A DNA stretch of 64,000 nucleotides from Dactylellina haptotyla (GCA_031310005.1 CM062385.1:186001-250000), one strand, 5' to 3'. Numbered from the stretch's first letter, positions 10,193-22,542 are shown. Program-made: numbers and translations. Notes: generated by a model not told the origin, from the letters alone.

Positions 10193-12147
10193 ATGTTGCC
10201 ACACGCCGAGGACACGAACGAGGCGGTCATGCGGGGCGAGAATATCTATGATATTCCGCACATCGATCTTCTGACCTGGTTGTTTGGCAACGAAGAGTAC
10301 GATCATGACAAGACTGTGCGTGATTCCTTCCTCGCTCGAACTTTTGATAGGAAGCTGGCAGATTTGGCTTTCTATTGAGGATACCAATGCTTCGGCTTGC
10401 TTAAGCGTTACTAACTAGCTCCAATGAGATAGATTTTTGTTGATGCCGTTCATCCAGAGCGTTCCATGAGCACCAACGAGACAAAGGCTTTAGTTAAGCG
10501 AATGATCGGTGGCCTCAAGAGCATTGGCGTCCAGCCTGGTGATGCTGTTTGTATACATTCATTCAATGACGTAAGTTAATATCTCACAATATAGCTAGTA
10601 CGGTTCGCTAACCTTGAGAAAGATTATGTATCCAGTGATTTTTCTTGCAATCATCGGTGTCGGCGCGAGGTTTGTGGGGACCAATCCCGGATACACCGTC
10701 TTCGAGTTGGATCACCACCTGCGTATCTCTCATGCAAAATATGTCATCGCTCAACCTAGCTTGATGGCTAATATGGAGCAGGCAGCGGAGCAGGCGGGCA
10801 TCCGTAGAGATAACATTATAGCTTTGAACACAGAAGGCCAAATATTGTCGCTTGAGGATGGCTTTCGTTCTTACAAGGAGCTTCTCGAGCACGAAGAAGA
10901 GGACTGGATCCCATTCAACGATGAAAAGACTGCCAAGGAGACCATTATGGGCTTGTTCGCCAGCTCGGGGACGACTGGTATGCCAAAGGTCATCTCTATT
11001 TCTCACTATGCCTGGGTTTCTGGAAGTGTTCTTCTCCGCGATGTCCTAGAGAGACCATATGAAGTTAGTATTTCCAATTTTATATTGTGGAACAAAACTG
11101 GAGGGTGCTAATGTCAGCGGTCAGGTTAAACGATTGATGTGCTTGCCTTCATTTCATGGATTTGCAGCACCCTTAACTATCGGCGTTCCTCTTCGCATGG
11201 GTCAAACGACCTTCATCCTACGACGATTCGAGCTTGAATCGTTCTGCAATGCTGCTGCGGACCACCAAATCAACGAGACCGCTGTTGCTCCTCCCTGCTT
11301 GCAGGCGTTCCTCAAGTCGCCTCCGGAGACGCAGAATAAGCTCAAGACGATCAAACGAGTTTGGTGTGGGGGTGCTCCTATGAATGTTAAATTGCAGACC
11401 GAGGCTCGTGGTTGTTTCGATAGTGATGCTGAGATTGTCAATATCTGGGGTATGACAGAGATTGGAATTACGGTTGCGATGAAGTACGGTGAGACAGATC
11501 GTACTGGGGCAGCAAGCAAACTGCTCGCCAACACGGAAGCACGAATCATTAACGAGCTCGGGATCAATGTAACCCATACTGATGGCGAGCAGGGCGAGAT
11601 TCAGATCCGCACTCCTCAGTCCAGCTTAGGTTATCTTGGAGACGAGAAAGCCACCAATGAGACTTTCATCGCTGGGGGATGGGTCCGTACCGGCGATGTC
11701 GCGTATTTCAGGGATGGCAAATTGTACATATTGGATCGCAAAAAGGTGAGTCTTGTTAAATCCGACTATCAAGAAATGATAGAGTGGAGTTTGACCTTCA
11801 TATAGGAGATGATCAAGGTCAGAGGATGGCAGGTCGCACCAGCCGAGCTCGAAGCTGTCCTAGTTTCACACCCCGGGATCAAAGACGCCGCAGTAATCGG
11901 TATCAATACTAAGTCTGATGACGAGGAGTACGAAGTCCCTCGTGCTTATGTTGTTCGAATGGAAGGTGGTAGTATTACGGAAGATGAGGTTAAGGGGCAT
12001 ATCTTGTCAAAGTTATCAAAGTACAAGGCTCTGGAGGGGGGGGTCTACTTTGTTGAGGCGATCCCCAAATCGGCTGCCGGGAAAATCTTGAAGAAGATCA
12101 TCCGAGCTGAATGGCTTACCGAAGAAGAGAAGAAACCGCTGGCCTGA
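10193..12147 (+). CDS. 4-coumarate:CoA-ligase-like adenylate-forming enzyme
   Basis: Five exons, join(10193..10315, 10433..10570, 10623..11063, 11125..11745, 11806..12147), all joined in phase 0, give 554 residues, the usual length for fungal 4CL-like enzymes. Landmarks are the N-terminal IPHIDLLTWLFG, the ATP-binding loop SSGTTGMPK (residues 201-209), the GMTE motif, GWVRTGDVAYF, the hinge DRKKEMIKVRGWQVAPAE and the catalytic lysine in KSAAGKILKK (Lys534). It should activate a carboxylic acid as acyl-AMP and then form the CoA thioester. There is no C-terminal SKL-type peroxisomal signal (it ends KKPLA). The frame stays open upstream to an ATG at 9890, which would add 101 Ser/Pro/Thr-rich residues; I favour 10193 because of family length, but the longer form is possible. 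Confidence 0.85.
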
Positions 12148-12922
12148 AGGATGCCTTCGATTTTCTTTATTTCTGATTACTCTGCTATATATATACTTAA
12201 TTGTCTGATGGACTGGATGGCTTGCCTATCATAAGGGGGAACGATTTCCAGCATTCGTACCAAATCATTCGTTCAAAAGGCATCTGAGCTGCCTGGTATC
12301 TGGAATAAGGCCACAGGTGCCTGCTTTACTTATATATATACATAAACTACAATTCAAGATTAAAACCTTTCCCCGGATAGTGTAATAATAACAATGATAG
12401 ATAACCGCTGCTGTTGGCGTTGCGACGTTAACAATTGGTGGCTGGCTTGCCTGTGCGATCGATCTTCAATGCGTATTCCCCGGGCCGACCAGGTTCCAAT
12501 TGTAGTTATAAAATAAATCAAATATCGATAAATGTTAGTAGATCAATCACACATGTACATGGAAGAAATTTTTATTCCTAGTATACAAGCAATAAATAAA
12601 CCTGAATTTTTCTGTGATATCAACGTTCACACCAAAACCTTTTTCATAAGTAATCTTGCAGCTGTAGCAACTTCTTAGAAGGTCCGTTCAAATTTGACCC
12701 CACAGATCTAGCAACGGCTGGTCTCAGAAATTTCCTAACATAATACTATGAATTAGTCTCTCCATCGGCGATGATATCTATGTTCTAGAACTCACAAGGA
12801 GCCTCGAATTATATTATCCTCAATTCGGTTTGAATACTTGCAGCAATTTTCGGAGCAAATTTGTCTACCCATAAAAACTTTCGAACCACATATTTTTATT
12901 CATACCATTATACATATATACC
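12148..12922. other. AT-rich intergenic region
   Basis: This is the 3' flank of the adenylate-forming enzyme gene. It is AT-rich with several TATATA runs (for example near 12186 and 12334). No open frame, RNA gene or repeat family could be supported. Confidence 0.45.
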
Positions 12923-13850
12923 ATGGCTTCGGAGAGAGCTCCTAAGCGCCAGAAGCTCACGAAGGAGTCTGTTGGCGAACTGTATACGATCCCAGACGAT
13001 CTGAAGTAAGTGACTCGATCAGTTGCAAATAAGGAATTACCTATTCCTGAATCTTACACAAGATAAACCTATATCTAGAAACTCAAACCTTATTAACACA
13101 TCCGTCATGTATTTTAGCCTTCTACATAGAAGTACCGGGTGGGACACCTTGGTCGTAATGGGTGTGGGAGAGAAGAAATACAAGCTCCATGAAGCCATCC
13201 TCTCTGCATAAGGGGGGATGTTTCGGGGCAGCGACAGGGACTCTTTTCCAAGAGGGAAGGAGTAGAACCTTCAAATTCGATTTGTTCGAAGAAGAAGCTT
13301 TCAACGAGGTAGTCAAATAGCTCTATGGGGGAAGCTTTACACTTTGCCCGAGTAACTTTATGTGAGCAGGTAAAATATACCTAATCGCCGATTCTCTTCT
13401 GCTCGCTCAGCTTAGAGTGCTGTCACCGCAGACCTCTTGAAAGAAATCAAAAACGAGGTACCCCCGCTTTGTACAGAAGCCATGGAAGCCGACCCTAGTT
13501 TCTGTCCGTTCGAATATTTCGGCGGTACTTTTCGTTACGCCCTGGACAGTCAATACGACACTGTAAAAAAATACACCGATCATCTGGCGCGGCGGTTTAC
13601 CTGGACGGCAAGAGTGCGAAAACAATTGCCCGTCATGACTCGAGTGGTACCTACATCGCCGCTCTCCTCACGTCATACTTGAGCTTTTGGACGGCAAGTG
13701 GGTTGGGGACGCCTAAATTGTGTTAACTGGTTATCGTATAGATTATGGATATCATCTGTGGATGGTCATCGATGGGGCATTTCGTAAAGATAAGAAAGAA
13801 GTATGGGAAAGATGCACGACATGTGGAGAGCTGGCTAGAACGCTTGAGGT
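12923..13850 (+). pseudogene. Decayed BTB/POZ-domain gene
   Basis: An ATG at 12923 opens a Lys-rich leader (MASERAPKRQKLTKES) that runs into a plausible donor (GTAAGT at 13006). After a gap the frame gives STGWDTLVVMGVGEKKYKLHEAILSA, the start of a BTB domain, and then meets a stop (TAA, 13209-13211). The rest of the domain continues in the next frame (TLFQEGRSRTFKFDLFEEE, then EAFNEVV), hits a TAG and goes on as LYGGSF. So at least one frameshift and two stops break a recognisable BTB fold. Further fragments at 13437-13680 (DSQYDTVKKYTDHLARRF) may be its C-terminal part. BTB proteins usually pair substrates with Cul3 ligases or act in transcription. A functional gene with unusual splicing is less likely. 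Confidence 0.6.
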
Positions 13851-14326
13851 AGGGGAGGCCTGAGGTTCATGTTGAATCGCGGAGAATTACTTTATTTATA
13901 CAAATGATGAGCTGGAGAAAATGATTACAATTTATAAATTAAATATGAAATAAGTAAATGAGTAAGTAAACATAAAGAAATAGAAGATTAGGAGAATTCC
14001 CATCTTCTCCTTATCCTTTAACCTATCGAGAGTTCGAGAGATCACGATATCGATATTCAAAACTACCTGCATCGTTGTTGTTAGTGTGTGGCTTGCAGTG
14101 CGTGTGGCAGTTAAACGCCACCCGCCACAACCCGCCACAACCCTGCCAACACCTCCAGCACCGCACCGCAGCTGCTTAGTACGACGACAGCCAACGACGC
14201 GCAATTCCTCCCACCTTCAAAGCTTCATTCTCGCCATTCCGACCTTCATCATACGGCCCGCACGCCCTCCGATATATCGAACCACTGCCAGGAGCTTGTC
14301 GGCATATCAGAAACAGCATATTCACG
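13851..14326. promoter_or_regulatory. PUP3 upstream region with a CCGCCACAAC tandem
   Basis: The first part is AT-rich. From about 14090 it becomes C/A-rich and holds a 10-bp direct tandem (CCCGCCACAA twice, 14121-14140) followed by a degenerate third unit, about 190 bp before the PUP3 start. Such a promoter-proximal tandem could be a factor site. I looked for the yeast proteasome control element (GGTGGCAAA) and see no exact copy. Confidence 0.35.
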
Positions 14327-15448
14327 ATGGTAACCGCCCCTCGCCGCAAATGCTTCTGCTTGATTCATAGCTAACTGCTGCCGGCGTCCCACAGTCGAAT
14401 CCATTCACGCTTAGTACGTTCCGTCTCTCACCTCTGCTCGCCACGCCAATTCGACAGCTTCTTCTGACAATGTTGTTGCTAACTGAAATCTTCGTACAGA
14501 CGGCGGTGCTTGTCTAGCGATGGTATGTTCTTCCTGATATATACCCTCGATGCTCTCATGCTAACACCTCGAACAGGCCGGGAAGGATTGCGTAGGTATG
14601 AACCAACCCCCACTAAACAGCTCTCCATCAACAGACACCGAGCTCGACCGCTAACATATCCGTCGCTATAATCCAGCCATCGCATGCGATTTGAGACTAG
14701 GTTCGTGCTATCATCACACTAGCTTGAACCCCGCCTCGTCGTCACGATACTTACCGCTCCTCTCTGCTACCCCACAGGTCAACAGGCACTCACCCTCTCC
14801 AACAACTTCCCCAAGGTCTTCAACTACGGCGACGTATGGCTGGGCCTAACCGGTCTCGCTACGGACGTACAAACAATGTACGTTTGGTCCCCTTAAAATC
14901 CTTCTAGCACCGTCACAGAATAAAATTAGCTAATACTTCCTGTAACAGGCACTCTCTATTCCGCTACAAAGTCAACCTCTACCGCCTCCGTGAAGAACGC
15001 GAAATCGAGCCCGAAACAATGGCCAACCTCGTCTCCTCCACCCTTTACGAACGCCGATTCGGCCCGTACTTCGTCTCCCCCGTCGTAGCTGGGATTAACC
15101 AACGTACAGGGAAACCCTTCATCTGCGGGTTCGATTCCATCGGCTGTATCGATTTCGCGAAGGACTTTATCGTCAGTGGTACCGCGAGCGACCAGTTGTT
15201 CGGTGTGGCCGAAGGCTTGTGGGAGCCGGATCTGGAGCCCGAAGAGCTCTTCGAGACCGTCAGTCAGACCTTGCTGAATTCTTTGGACAGAGATGCTCTG
15301 GCCGGTTGGTACGTATTCCCCTATCCCCTCTAAGCTTGGACGAACATACGGGGACAAAGGAGCTAACGGCGCAATTAGGGGTGCTCACGTATACATAATC
15401 ACGAAAGATAAGGTAACAAAGAGACTATTAAAGAGCAGACAGGATTAA
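14327..15448 (+). CDS. PUP3: 20S proteasome subunit beta-3 (Pup3)
   Basis: Eight coding exons, join(14327..14329, 14395..14413, 14500..14522, 14577..14595, 14677..14700, 14778..14877, 14949..15308, 15379..15448), sum to 618 nt and give 205 residues, the same length as yeast Pup3. The protein begins MSNPFTLNGGACLAMAGKD and shows family landmarks ACDLRLG, GLTGLATDV, LYERRFGPYF, GFDSIGCID, SGTASDQLFG and a C-terminal YIITKDKVTKR. It is a structural, non-catalytic beta subunit of the core particle; as expected it lacks an N-terminal catalytic threonine and propeptide. The first coding exon is only the ATG, and four more exons are 19-24 nt long, each flanked by good splice sites. It is convergent with UTP13. 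Confidence 0.96.
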
Positions 15449-15732
15449 GTAATCTCGATGGTTATTTTCTTGTAGAAAGGTTGGAGGCTTTTTTTTGGCA
15501 TAATGGCCACGCAAAAAAGAGCGGGATATAGCAAACATATAGCTAGTCTAAATTAGATTGAGACCGATCAATCAAGATTACACCGTGATGCTACTCTATA
15601 TGCTATCTACAAGTGGCAACAAGCCATCAAACTTTTTTCTCGCCCATATAATACAAAGAAGCCTTTCCCGATAAACTCCACAAGAGAAATAACGCGTCTA
15701 CGAAATATTCCTACAACCCGCAAACTGTGTAC

Positions 15733-18700
15733 TCACTCCTCCATCTCCACGTCGTCGTCTTCGACGTCGCCCTCATTTTCGCTCGCGGTTTCAAATTCCT
15801 CCTCCTCTTCCGCATCCTCATCGTGAACACCATTAACTTGCTTCTTTCCTGTGATCACCCTCGCTTGCTGCCTACCATCTACAAATGCGGCGTCTTCCAT
15901 CTGGTTGAGGGTATATTCGACGATATAACTCTCCCCGATCAATTCCTCCACTCTGCCATAGTGTCTTTCGGTATACCTCTCCATAGCATCCATCATATCC
16001 CGTATTGGCATAGTTTCACCCTTAAGCTTCTTCTTCTTCTTCTTGCCTTCTTGATTGTCCTCATCGTCGTGCGATTTTCTGCCCCCGGGAACCTTCAGTC
16101 CCGTCAACTTCTCCGGTGTGAACGACTTCAAAAGAACCGCAAGCACCCTCTGCGCGACATTAGACGTCTTTGAATTCGTGTTCCAATCTCGTACTCTGCA
16201 CAGTAAAATGTACAGATGATAGTCGTTGAGATTCGCCAACACCTCGTCGACAGACTTGAGACCAATAATCGAATCTTTCTCCGCGGTCGGGGAAGCGATC
16301 ACTGATTTGAACAAGTTTAGCAATTTGAAGGGGTAATCGAGCTCCAACGCTAGTATGATGGCGGATTTGTAGTCTTTCGCTTGTATGTAATTCGCCAACT
16401 TTTGCTGTCTGTGAGCGAGTTCCCAATGTTAGCAATCTAGTCAAAATCAATTACGTCCCGAAATCACCAACTTACTGTTCGATCGCCGCTTCTTCCTCCT
16501 TTTGCTTCTCCTCTCGAGTCTCCACGCTCACATCTTTCCAAAAGTTCACCACGGAATCACCGCCACCAGTTACGATGACAGTCTCATCCCGCCTGCCCGC
16601 CAACGCCCACACTTTATCCTCGTGCCCGTCCAGCGTGCTGACGCATTCGCCCGTCCTCGCCTCCCAGACTTTCACCAACCCTTCCCCACCAGCGGATACT
16701 ACCTGCAATCCACTATTCATCCACATCGCCTTCAACACGATTCCGGCGTGGCCCTCGAAAGTCTTAATGCAAGTATAATCTGCCAGATTCCACAGCCGCA
16801 CAGTCTTATCACCGCTAGCGGTGAGCAGTAACCTGCCCGCACCATCCCCACCAACCGTACTAGCGGTAACGTGACTCGGCCCGAACCGTACGGACCACAC
16901 CCCCCTCCTGTGTCCCTTACATATCCCAATCGTCTCACCGGTCTCCGCAGACCACACTTTCACCGTCCGATCCTGTGACGCCGTAGCGAACAGTTTATCA
17001 TCCGGTGAGATGTCAATGAAATTGATATCTTTATCGTGGGCCTTTCTCGTAAATAGCGCTTTGGAGGATTTAATGACAACATTAGACTGGCCCTCGGGCA
17101 TCTTCGGTACTTCCCACCGCTTTATCGTCGAGTCTTTAGATCCAGTGATCATGAATTTCGGGGGTGATGGAAACCCTGTATTGGAATCTGTGCTTGTTTC
17201 CGACCGGGAGAGCGCTACCGCGCCTAGACTTTCCGTGTGTCCGACGAATCTGGCGTAACAGGTGAACCGCTCCTTCTCATTCGCCGCGGAGGGGTCTATC
17301 TTCCACAGACGAGCTTCGTTGTCCTTTCCACCGCTGAGGAGCCAATTGCCCGCCGTGTCCTTATCAAGACATATCGCGATGTCGGAGTGGCCTTTTAGAA
17401 CGCCGATATCGCCGAAGGATGATTCGTTGGGTGATATTATTCTGATATCTTCGCTGTTGGTGGCGATTGCGATGAGCGAATCGTCGGGGGTCAGGTACTG
17501 CAGATCGATGATTTCGTCGTGGTGGCCGGATATTCTGCGAATTATAGGCAGGTTGGGGGCCAGCGAGCGGACAAGGAAAGTTTGGTCGTTGTGGATCGAT
17601 ATTAACGAATCTGTCGGTTTCGAATATCTGTGTATTGCGGTATCATCAGTGACTGTTTCAGAGGTGCCGATTTATAGCACGGGGACTCTCATACATAACG
17701 TCAACGATTTCATCTTCCTGATCCGCTTTCGCCATAGGTATCGCTTTTCCTGTACTCGAACTCCACAGTCTTATCGAGCCCTTGTCACCAGCCGTATACA
17801 CCACCTGACCTTTATCACTCTCGTTCTGGCCGACATCGACCCCCGGCGCTAACAACCCTACTGTTTCCAAGGTCTCTAACACCGGCACTTGTCCTCTGGC
17901 AGACCAATCCTTCGTCTCCCAGATGATAAACACCGCATCTCTGCCACCGCTGACGAGTACACTTCCATCTGCGCTCCAATCCAGCCCTCTGACGACGCTA
18001 TTATGCCCTTCTAGCGTCTTCACCATCTTCCTGGTACTCAGATCCCACACGATAACCTTGGTATCATCAGCTCCAGAGGCGAGTCTCCATTTCTTCGCGT
18101 TTCGATCCTCAGGTGCGTAGAACGATAAGGCGGAGATGACGCCTCCGTGGCCTTTAAAGTTGTGCGTTACAAAGCCGCCCTTGATATCCCAGACTTTCAC
18201 GAAACCATCGGAGCCTCCAGTGGCGAAGAGCGTGCCGGTTGGATCTATTGCGGAGGTGATAACGGGGGCATCGTGGGCTTTGACGGCACGGACGAGGGAG
18301 GCGGTTATGGCGGTGAGCGGGGTGGTTAGGGCGAGAGAGTAGATTCGCATCGTGAAGGATTTCGAGCAAGTTATCAAATGGGATGCGGAGGGTGTGACTG
18401 TTCAGCCCATGTTAGTACCTATATGTACATATTTTTATATATGAGAATATGAAGTAAAATGAACGTACCGGCAAGAGTGGATATCAGTTCCGTGTCCTAC
18501 TTCATTCGATCCCACCATTGGTTAGCCAAACTACCATCCTAAGCATTGCGCAAGTCGATGATGCAGATTCTCAAACGTACCCCCTCTATGCGGACCAATT
18601 CCTGGCCGGTCTCCATATTTGTGAGGATGACATCTTCGTCGAGGGTGCTGACGAGTATACGGCCATCTGCAGACAGGGCACACTTGCCGCTGGTGTAGAA

Positions 18701-18754
18701 GGACTGGAGGGTCTTGACGATGTCGAACGAGGTTTTGAGTAACGGCGGCGCCAT
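15733..18754 (-). CDS. UTP13: U3 snoRNP WD40 protein Utp13
   Basis: Five exons, complement(join(15733..16408, 16476..17627, 17695..18397, 18469..18496, 18581..18754)), give 910 residues. The bulk is WD40 repeats (ATGGSDGFVKVWD, ASGADDTKVIVWD, SGGRDAVFIIWE, TGSKDSTIKRWE, ASQDRTVKVW, ASGDKTVRLWN and more), enough for two propellers. They are followed by a helical Utp13 domain (LANYIQAKDYKSAIILALEL...) and a Lys-rich then acidic tail (EEEEEFETASENEGD). This is the architecture of Utp13/TBL3, a UtpB subcomplex member of the small-subunit processome that handles early 18S rRNA maturation in the nucleolus. The 28-nt exon and its two introns fit consensus sites. The start MAPPLLKTSF is the first ATG consistent with the family. 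It is divergent to URC4. Confidence 0.93.
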
Positions 18755-19418
18755 TGCTGCGGCTGGCCGGACGGGCTGTTGGCGGGTAAACGAGCTACAG
18801 GAGCTATCGTGTATCAAGTGCGGGACGGCGGCGTGAGTGGATCGGATCGTATCGTGTCGAAGGGCCGGTTGGAGTTTTGCGAAGAAAAATAATTTTTGCA
18901 GGGAAGCTCGTCGCAGAGGCCAATCCCTGTTGCTTGGCACCGCACAGCACTTTTTCGGCGGGCGGGCAACACAATCCGCCAGCGGCAGGTTCCGAAGATG
19001 CTCTTCGCCCGTATAAACCTGCAGATAGATAGCTCATATTATTTTACCGGGTAACATTGCATTGTCCCCAGGGCCGATTGACCCCGTAGCCCAATTCGTA
19101 GATTACTCTCAAGTAATTGTGACACCGTACAATGTCTGCGTTATGCTGCATTCAGCAGCTGGGAATGTAGCTCGGGCTTGTCGAGTCGACCTTGCGTGCC
19201 TCGCCGCAGGAGGTAGCCGAAGGAAACCGCCGTCCAGGCTGTGGTATTTAAGTTCTGGCACAAGACCAAATCTTTCATTCGCCGCTGAATCTCTTATCGA
19301 TCATATATTCCAATTGGTATCATCTGGTGGTTGTGCTTCATACCCTCGGAGACTAGTCAAAGCTCCTCTTATAGCATAATCAGAAGTATCTAAGACGAGC
19401 CAAACTAAATTACACACC
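18755..19418. promoter_or_regulatory. Divergent promoter UTP13/URC4
   Basis: This 664-bp region lies between the two start codons. On the URC4 side a TATA-like TATTTAAG lies at 19245-19252, about 170 bp before the ATG, with CT-rich DNA downstream. The UTP13 side is GC-rich with no clear TATA, as usual for ribosome-biogenesis genes. I cannot assign factor sites. Confidence 0.4.
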
Positions 19419-20908
19419 ATGAGCTTAGAGGACGTCAAGCATCTGCTATCGCTGACCGCGATCAGAGAACGCTCTCAGATTATCTGGACGGCGGCGAAGG
19501 CCGGTAACCTCACCCACTTTGACCTCCACGAGGACAAACTCGAAGATGCCGCCCAATTTGTCACCTCCGTGATTGAGGTATACATTCCACTAAAGTTGCA
19601 AAAAAACATACTGGAGGTGAATCAGTCTAACATGTATATATATAAAAGCGGGACTTTGGCCCGGACAGGTTCGATACTATTCCGCCGCATGGCCGTTGGC
19701 AGCATTTCGAAGTCGGCGGCGTACCCCGTGTAACCCAATTGGTCGACGGCTGGAAGAGCGCCGGAACCGACGACGTTGAGATCTGCCGACGCTTGATCGA
19801 TTTATTCTTCGTCTCCGTTCTTCTCGATGCCGGCGCGGGTGACCATTGGCGTTATGTCGAACCCGCAGGCACCGGGAGCACATACGAGAGGAGCGAGGGG
19901 ATCGCCGTAGCCAGTTTGTACATGTTCAGTGCGTTGGACTTCACTGCCGACAAGGACGGGAAGGTACCCAAAGTTGACGGTGAGTAGAAATTAATCCTAG
20001 CCAACTACGCAATTGAGAAGGTTACGCAAGCTAATAATATCACGTGAATACAGGAAAGGGATTAGAGAGTCTCAAGGTGGAGACTCTCGCCGCAGGGTTT
20101 CAAGCATCCGATAAGAATCAGATGCTGGGTGTGGACTCTCGCACCGGTCTTTTACAGAGTCTGGGAACTTCTCTGCTCAGCCTACCCGAAATATTCGGAC
20201 AGGAGGGCCGACCAGGCAAGCTCGTCGGTTAGTCTTAAAATAACAGCCTTTCGAATTTTCTTCCGCTGATATAAACAACTAGACTACATGCTCGCCGACG
20301 GGTCTTCGCAACTCGAACTTCCCAAACTGTGGGACGTTCTCCAAACGGTCCTGATCCCCAGCTGGCCCAAAGACCGAACAACAGTGGACGGAATCCCCAT
20401 TGGTGACGCCTGGCCCCTCAGCACGCTCAAAGCAGAACAAGCCAAGTTGGGGAACACGAATGACACAGCGGGAATCCAACCCTTCCACAAGCTCACCCAA
20501 TGGTTGACATACTCCCTCATGGTTCCGTTTGGTAGGATATTGAATAAAACCTGGAGCAACGCCGGCGCACTCACAGGACTACCGGAATACCGCAACGGCG
20601 GACTCTTTGTCGATCTGGGGGTTTTGACACTCAAGAAGGACACGTTGGAGAGGGGTCTCAAAGCGTCCGGAGAGGAATTACCGCTATACGATCCTAGTGA
20701 TGATGTTATCGTAGAATGGAGAGCGTTGACTCTCGCGTTACTCGACAAGGTCTACGAGATGATTGCAGCTCGGATGACCGTTCGTCTGAGCATGGCGCAG
20801 GTCCTCGAGGCGGGAACATGGAAGTCCGGGAGAGAAATCGCGGCAAAGCATCGTCCTCAGACAAAGTCGAGCCCCATCTTGATCAGAAGCGATGGAACGC
20901 TGTTTTAA
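19419..20908 (+). CDS. URC4: DUF1688 protein, URC4/Urg3 family (uracil catabolism)
   Basis: Four exons, join(19419..19577, 19649..19979, 20054..20227, 20283..20908), give 429 residues, the usual family length. The hallmark PPHGRWQHFEVGGVPRV sits early, after an N-terminal helix (MSLEDVKHLLSLTAIRERSQ). Later blocks such as FQASDKNQMLGVDSRTGLL, LPEYRNGGLFVDLGVL and VEWRALTLALLD also match the family as I know it. URC4 of Lachancea kluyveri and urg3 of fission yeast belong here; URC4 is needed for growth on uracil as nitrogen source, but the reaction is not assigned. The partner URC1 (GTP-cyclohydrolase-II-like) is not in this window, so clustering cannot be tested. The branch CTAAC and short acceptor distance support intron 1. 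Confidence 0.88.
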
Positions 20909-21024
20909 ACTGTCGCCTTGGTTCTTTAAAAATAATAAAACATTTCTAATTGAAATTTGTAAAATTAGTCTTAAATTATCGTTTTAGAATATTATATTGG
21001 TGGGCTTCCCGCGTGAGCTCCAGC

Positions 21025-22542
21025 TCACGCATGATGCACCGGTAACAGGAGGGCAAACGAGAAGACGGATTTTGGAAGCCGAGAGTCTCCGTTTTTATTC
21101 CAGGATTTGGAAAAATTCTCGTGATGTTTTTCGAATATATGCCCAGCTAATTTCTCCTCCAGCCGCCAGGCGGTAAAATCTGGACAGTTCGGACCGTAGA
21201 AAATAGCATCACAAAAACAGCAATATAGATCGCGCCTATGAGTGGAGTCGATCTTCTTGATCTTACGGCGTTTAAACCTTTTACGTAGGTAAGTTCCGAG
21301 CCAAGTGTATGCCAGGTAAGGATTATATATCATGTTGATATCCGTGGCCAGTTTGTGCTCAGATAGACACGCATCGCCCAAAGTATTCCTCATCAGCACG
21401 CGGGATTCAGCATGAATAAGAAGCTCAGGCCACAATTCGACTTCGGGGGCCGCAGTTGTTTGCTTGGTGACCGCGGTCACTTGTTTGGAAACCGCAGTTC
21501 CCATAATGGTAGCTCCCATGTCGAGATGATACATGGGCTGCCAGTTCAACCGGGTCTGGTAGTTGCCCGCCTCAGAATACTCTTTCAGCATGCATTCCAC
21601 CAGAAACTCGTAAAACTCCTTGGGTGATTTGAGAACATGGAAGGGTCGGTACTCGAAGGTGTATATTGCCAGTATTGTTTCAATAATTAGGAATATTTTC
21701 TCGCCGACACCCATGTGAAAATCTTTAGTCTGTGACTTCGCGTAGATTGAGTCGGGATTACTCCTGATCACGGACGGCGGTGGGGGAGAAGAATGTTCTT
21801 CGTAATAATGAGCCCATCTCGATAGGAAGATGCTTCGCTTCGTTATTTCTTCGGGAGGAAATTGAACTCTCGCTTCTGCTTCTATATCTTTGCGGTGGAC
21901 CCATTCATGAGGACAGATGGCTGACATGGAATGGGAATAGAGCCCGAATAGTTCCACGTCAAAAGCATCGTCAGGATTAATGACGTAGTTCACCGACACC
22001 GTGGCGACAATATCGAAACGGGGTCTGATGTTCAGATAAAATTTTGGGAGCTCGTCAATCGCTACCATTGATACGAGTCTAATGTTAGCAGCTCAAAAGC
22101 CCTTCATGCATCAAAACTTGAAGAATAGATTGAACATACCCCAGAAATCTTCGATAAAACACTCAGTACAAAGCGCTCGGTAGAATTTGCCGCCAATTGA
22201 CACCATGTTGCAGCAGACGTCCGGTACTTCCATGTAGCATTGGAAACAGCCCTTGGGCTTGCCATCTTTGGGGACCAGGATGTCGGTCACCTGTTGCCAG
22301 TAGTCAACGCCTTCAGAAAAGGGACTTGGTTCAAAATCGTCCCAAACCCTTGCATGCCATCGCATATCCTGCCATACCTGCCACCATAGAATGCGGTTGG
22401 CCCTGCCCAAGCCCTGCCAAAGACGGCGTGAGGCGGCTGAGAAATGCCTAACGTCGACAGGCCGCGGGAGGAGCAGGGCTATTTCCGTGAGGATTTCAGC
22501 GGGGAGGGAGAGAAGAGACACCTGCGTCTCCGAGCCCGACAT
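21025..22542 (-). CDS. F-box protein with cysteine pairs and a C-terminal zinc-finger-like motif
   Basis: Two exons, complement(join(21025..22061, 22140..22542)), give 479 residues. The 78-bp intron has donor GTATGT, branch GCTAAC and acceptor GGTAG; the nearer ATTAG acceptor would bring a stop, so I chose the downstream one. Residues 8-45 form an F-box (LLSLPAEILTEIALLLPRP). A cysteine cluster follows (Cys99-x2-Cys102, Cys110/111, Cys125-x2-Cys128) that could bind zinc. The C-terminal part has a Cys-x2-Cys...His motif (YCCFCDAIFYG, then HIFEKHHENF). The middle has no recognised domain. It is likely an SCF substrate adaptor; the target is unknown. An upstream in-frame ATG would add residues but lies before the F-box without conservation clues. 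Confidence 0.7.
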
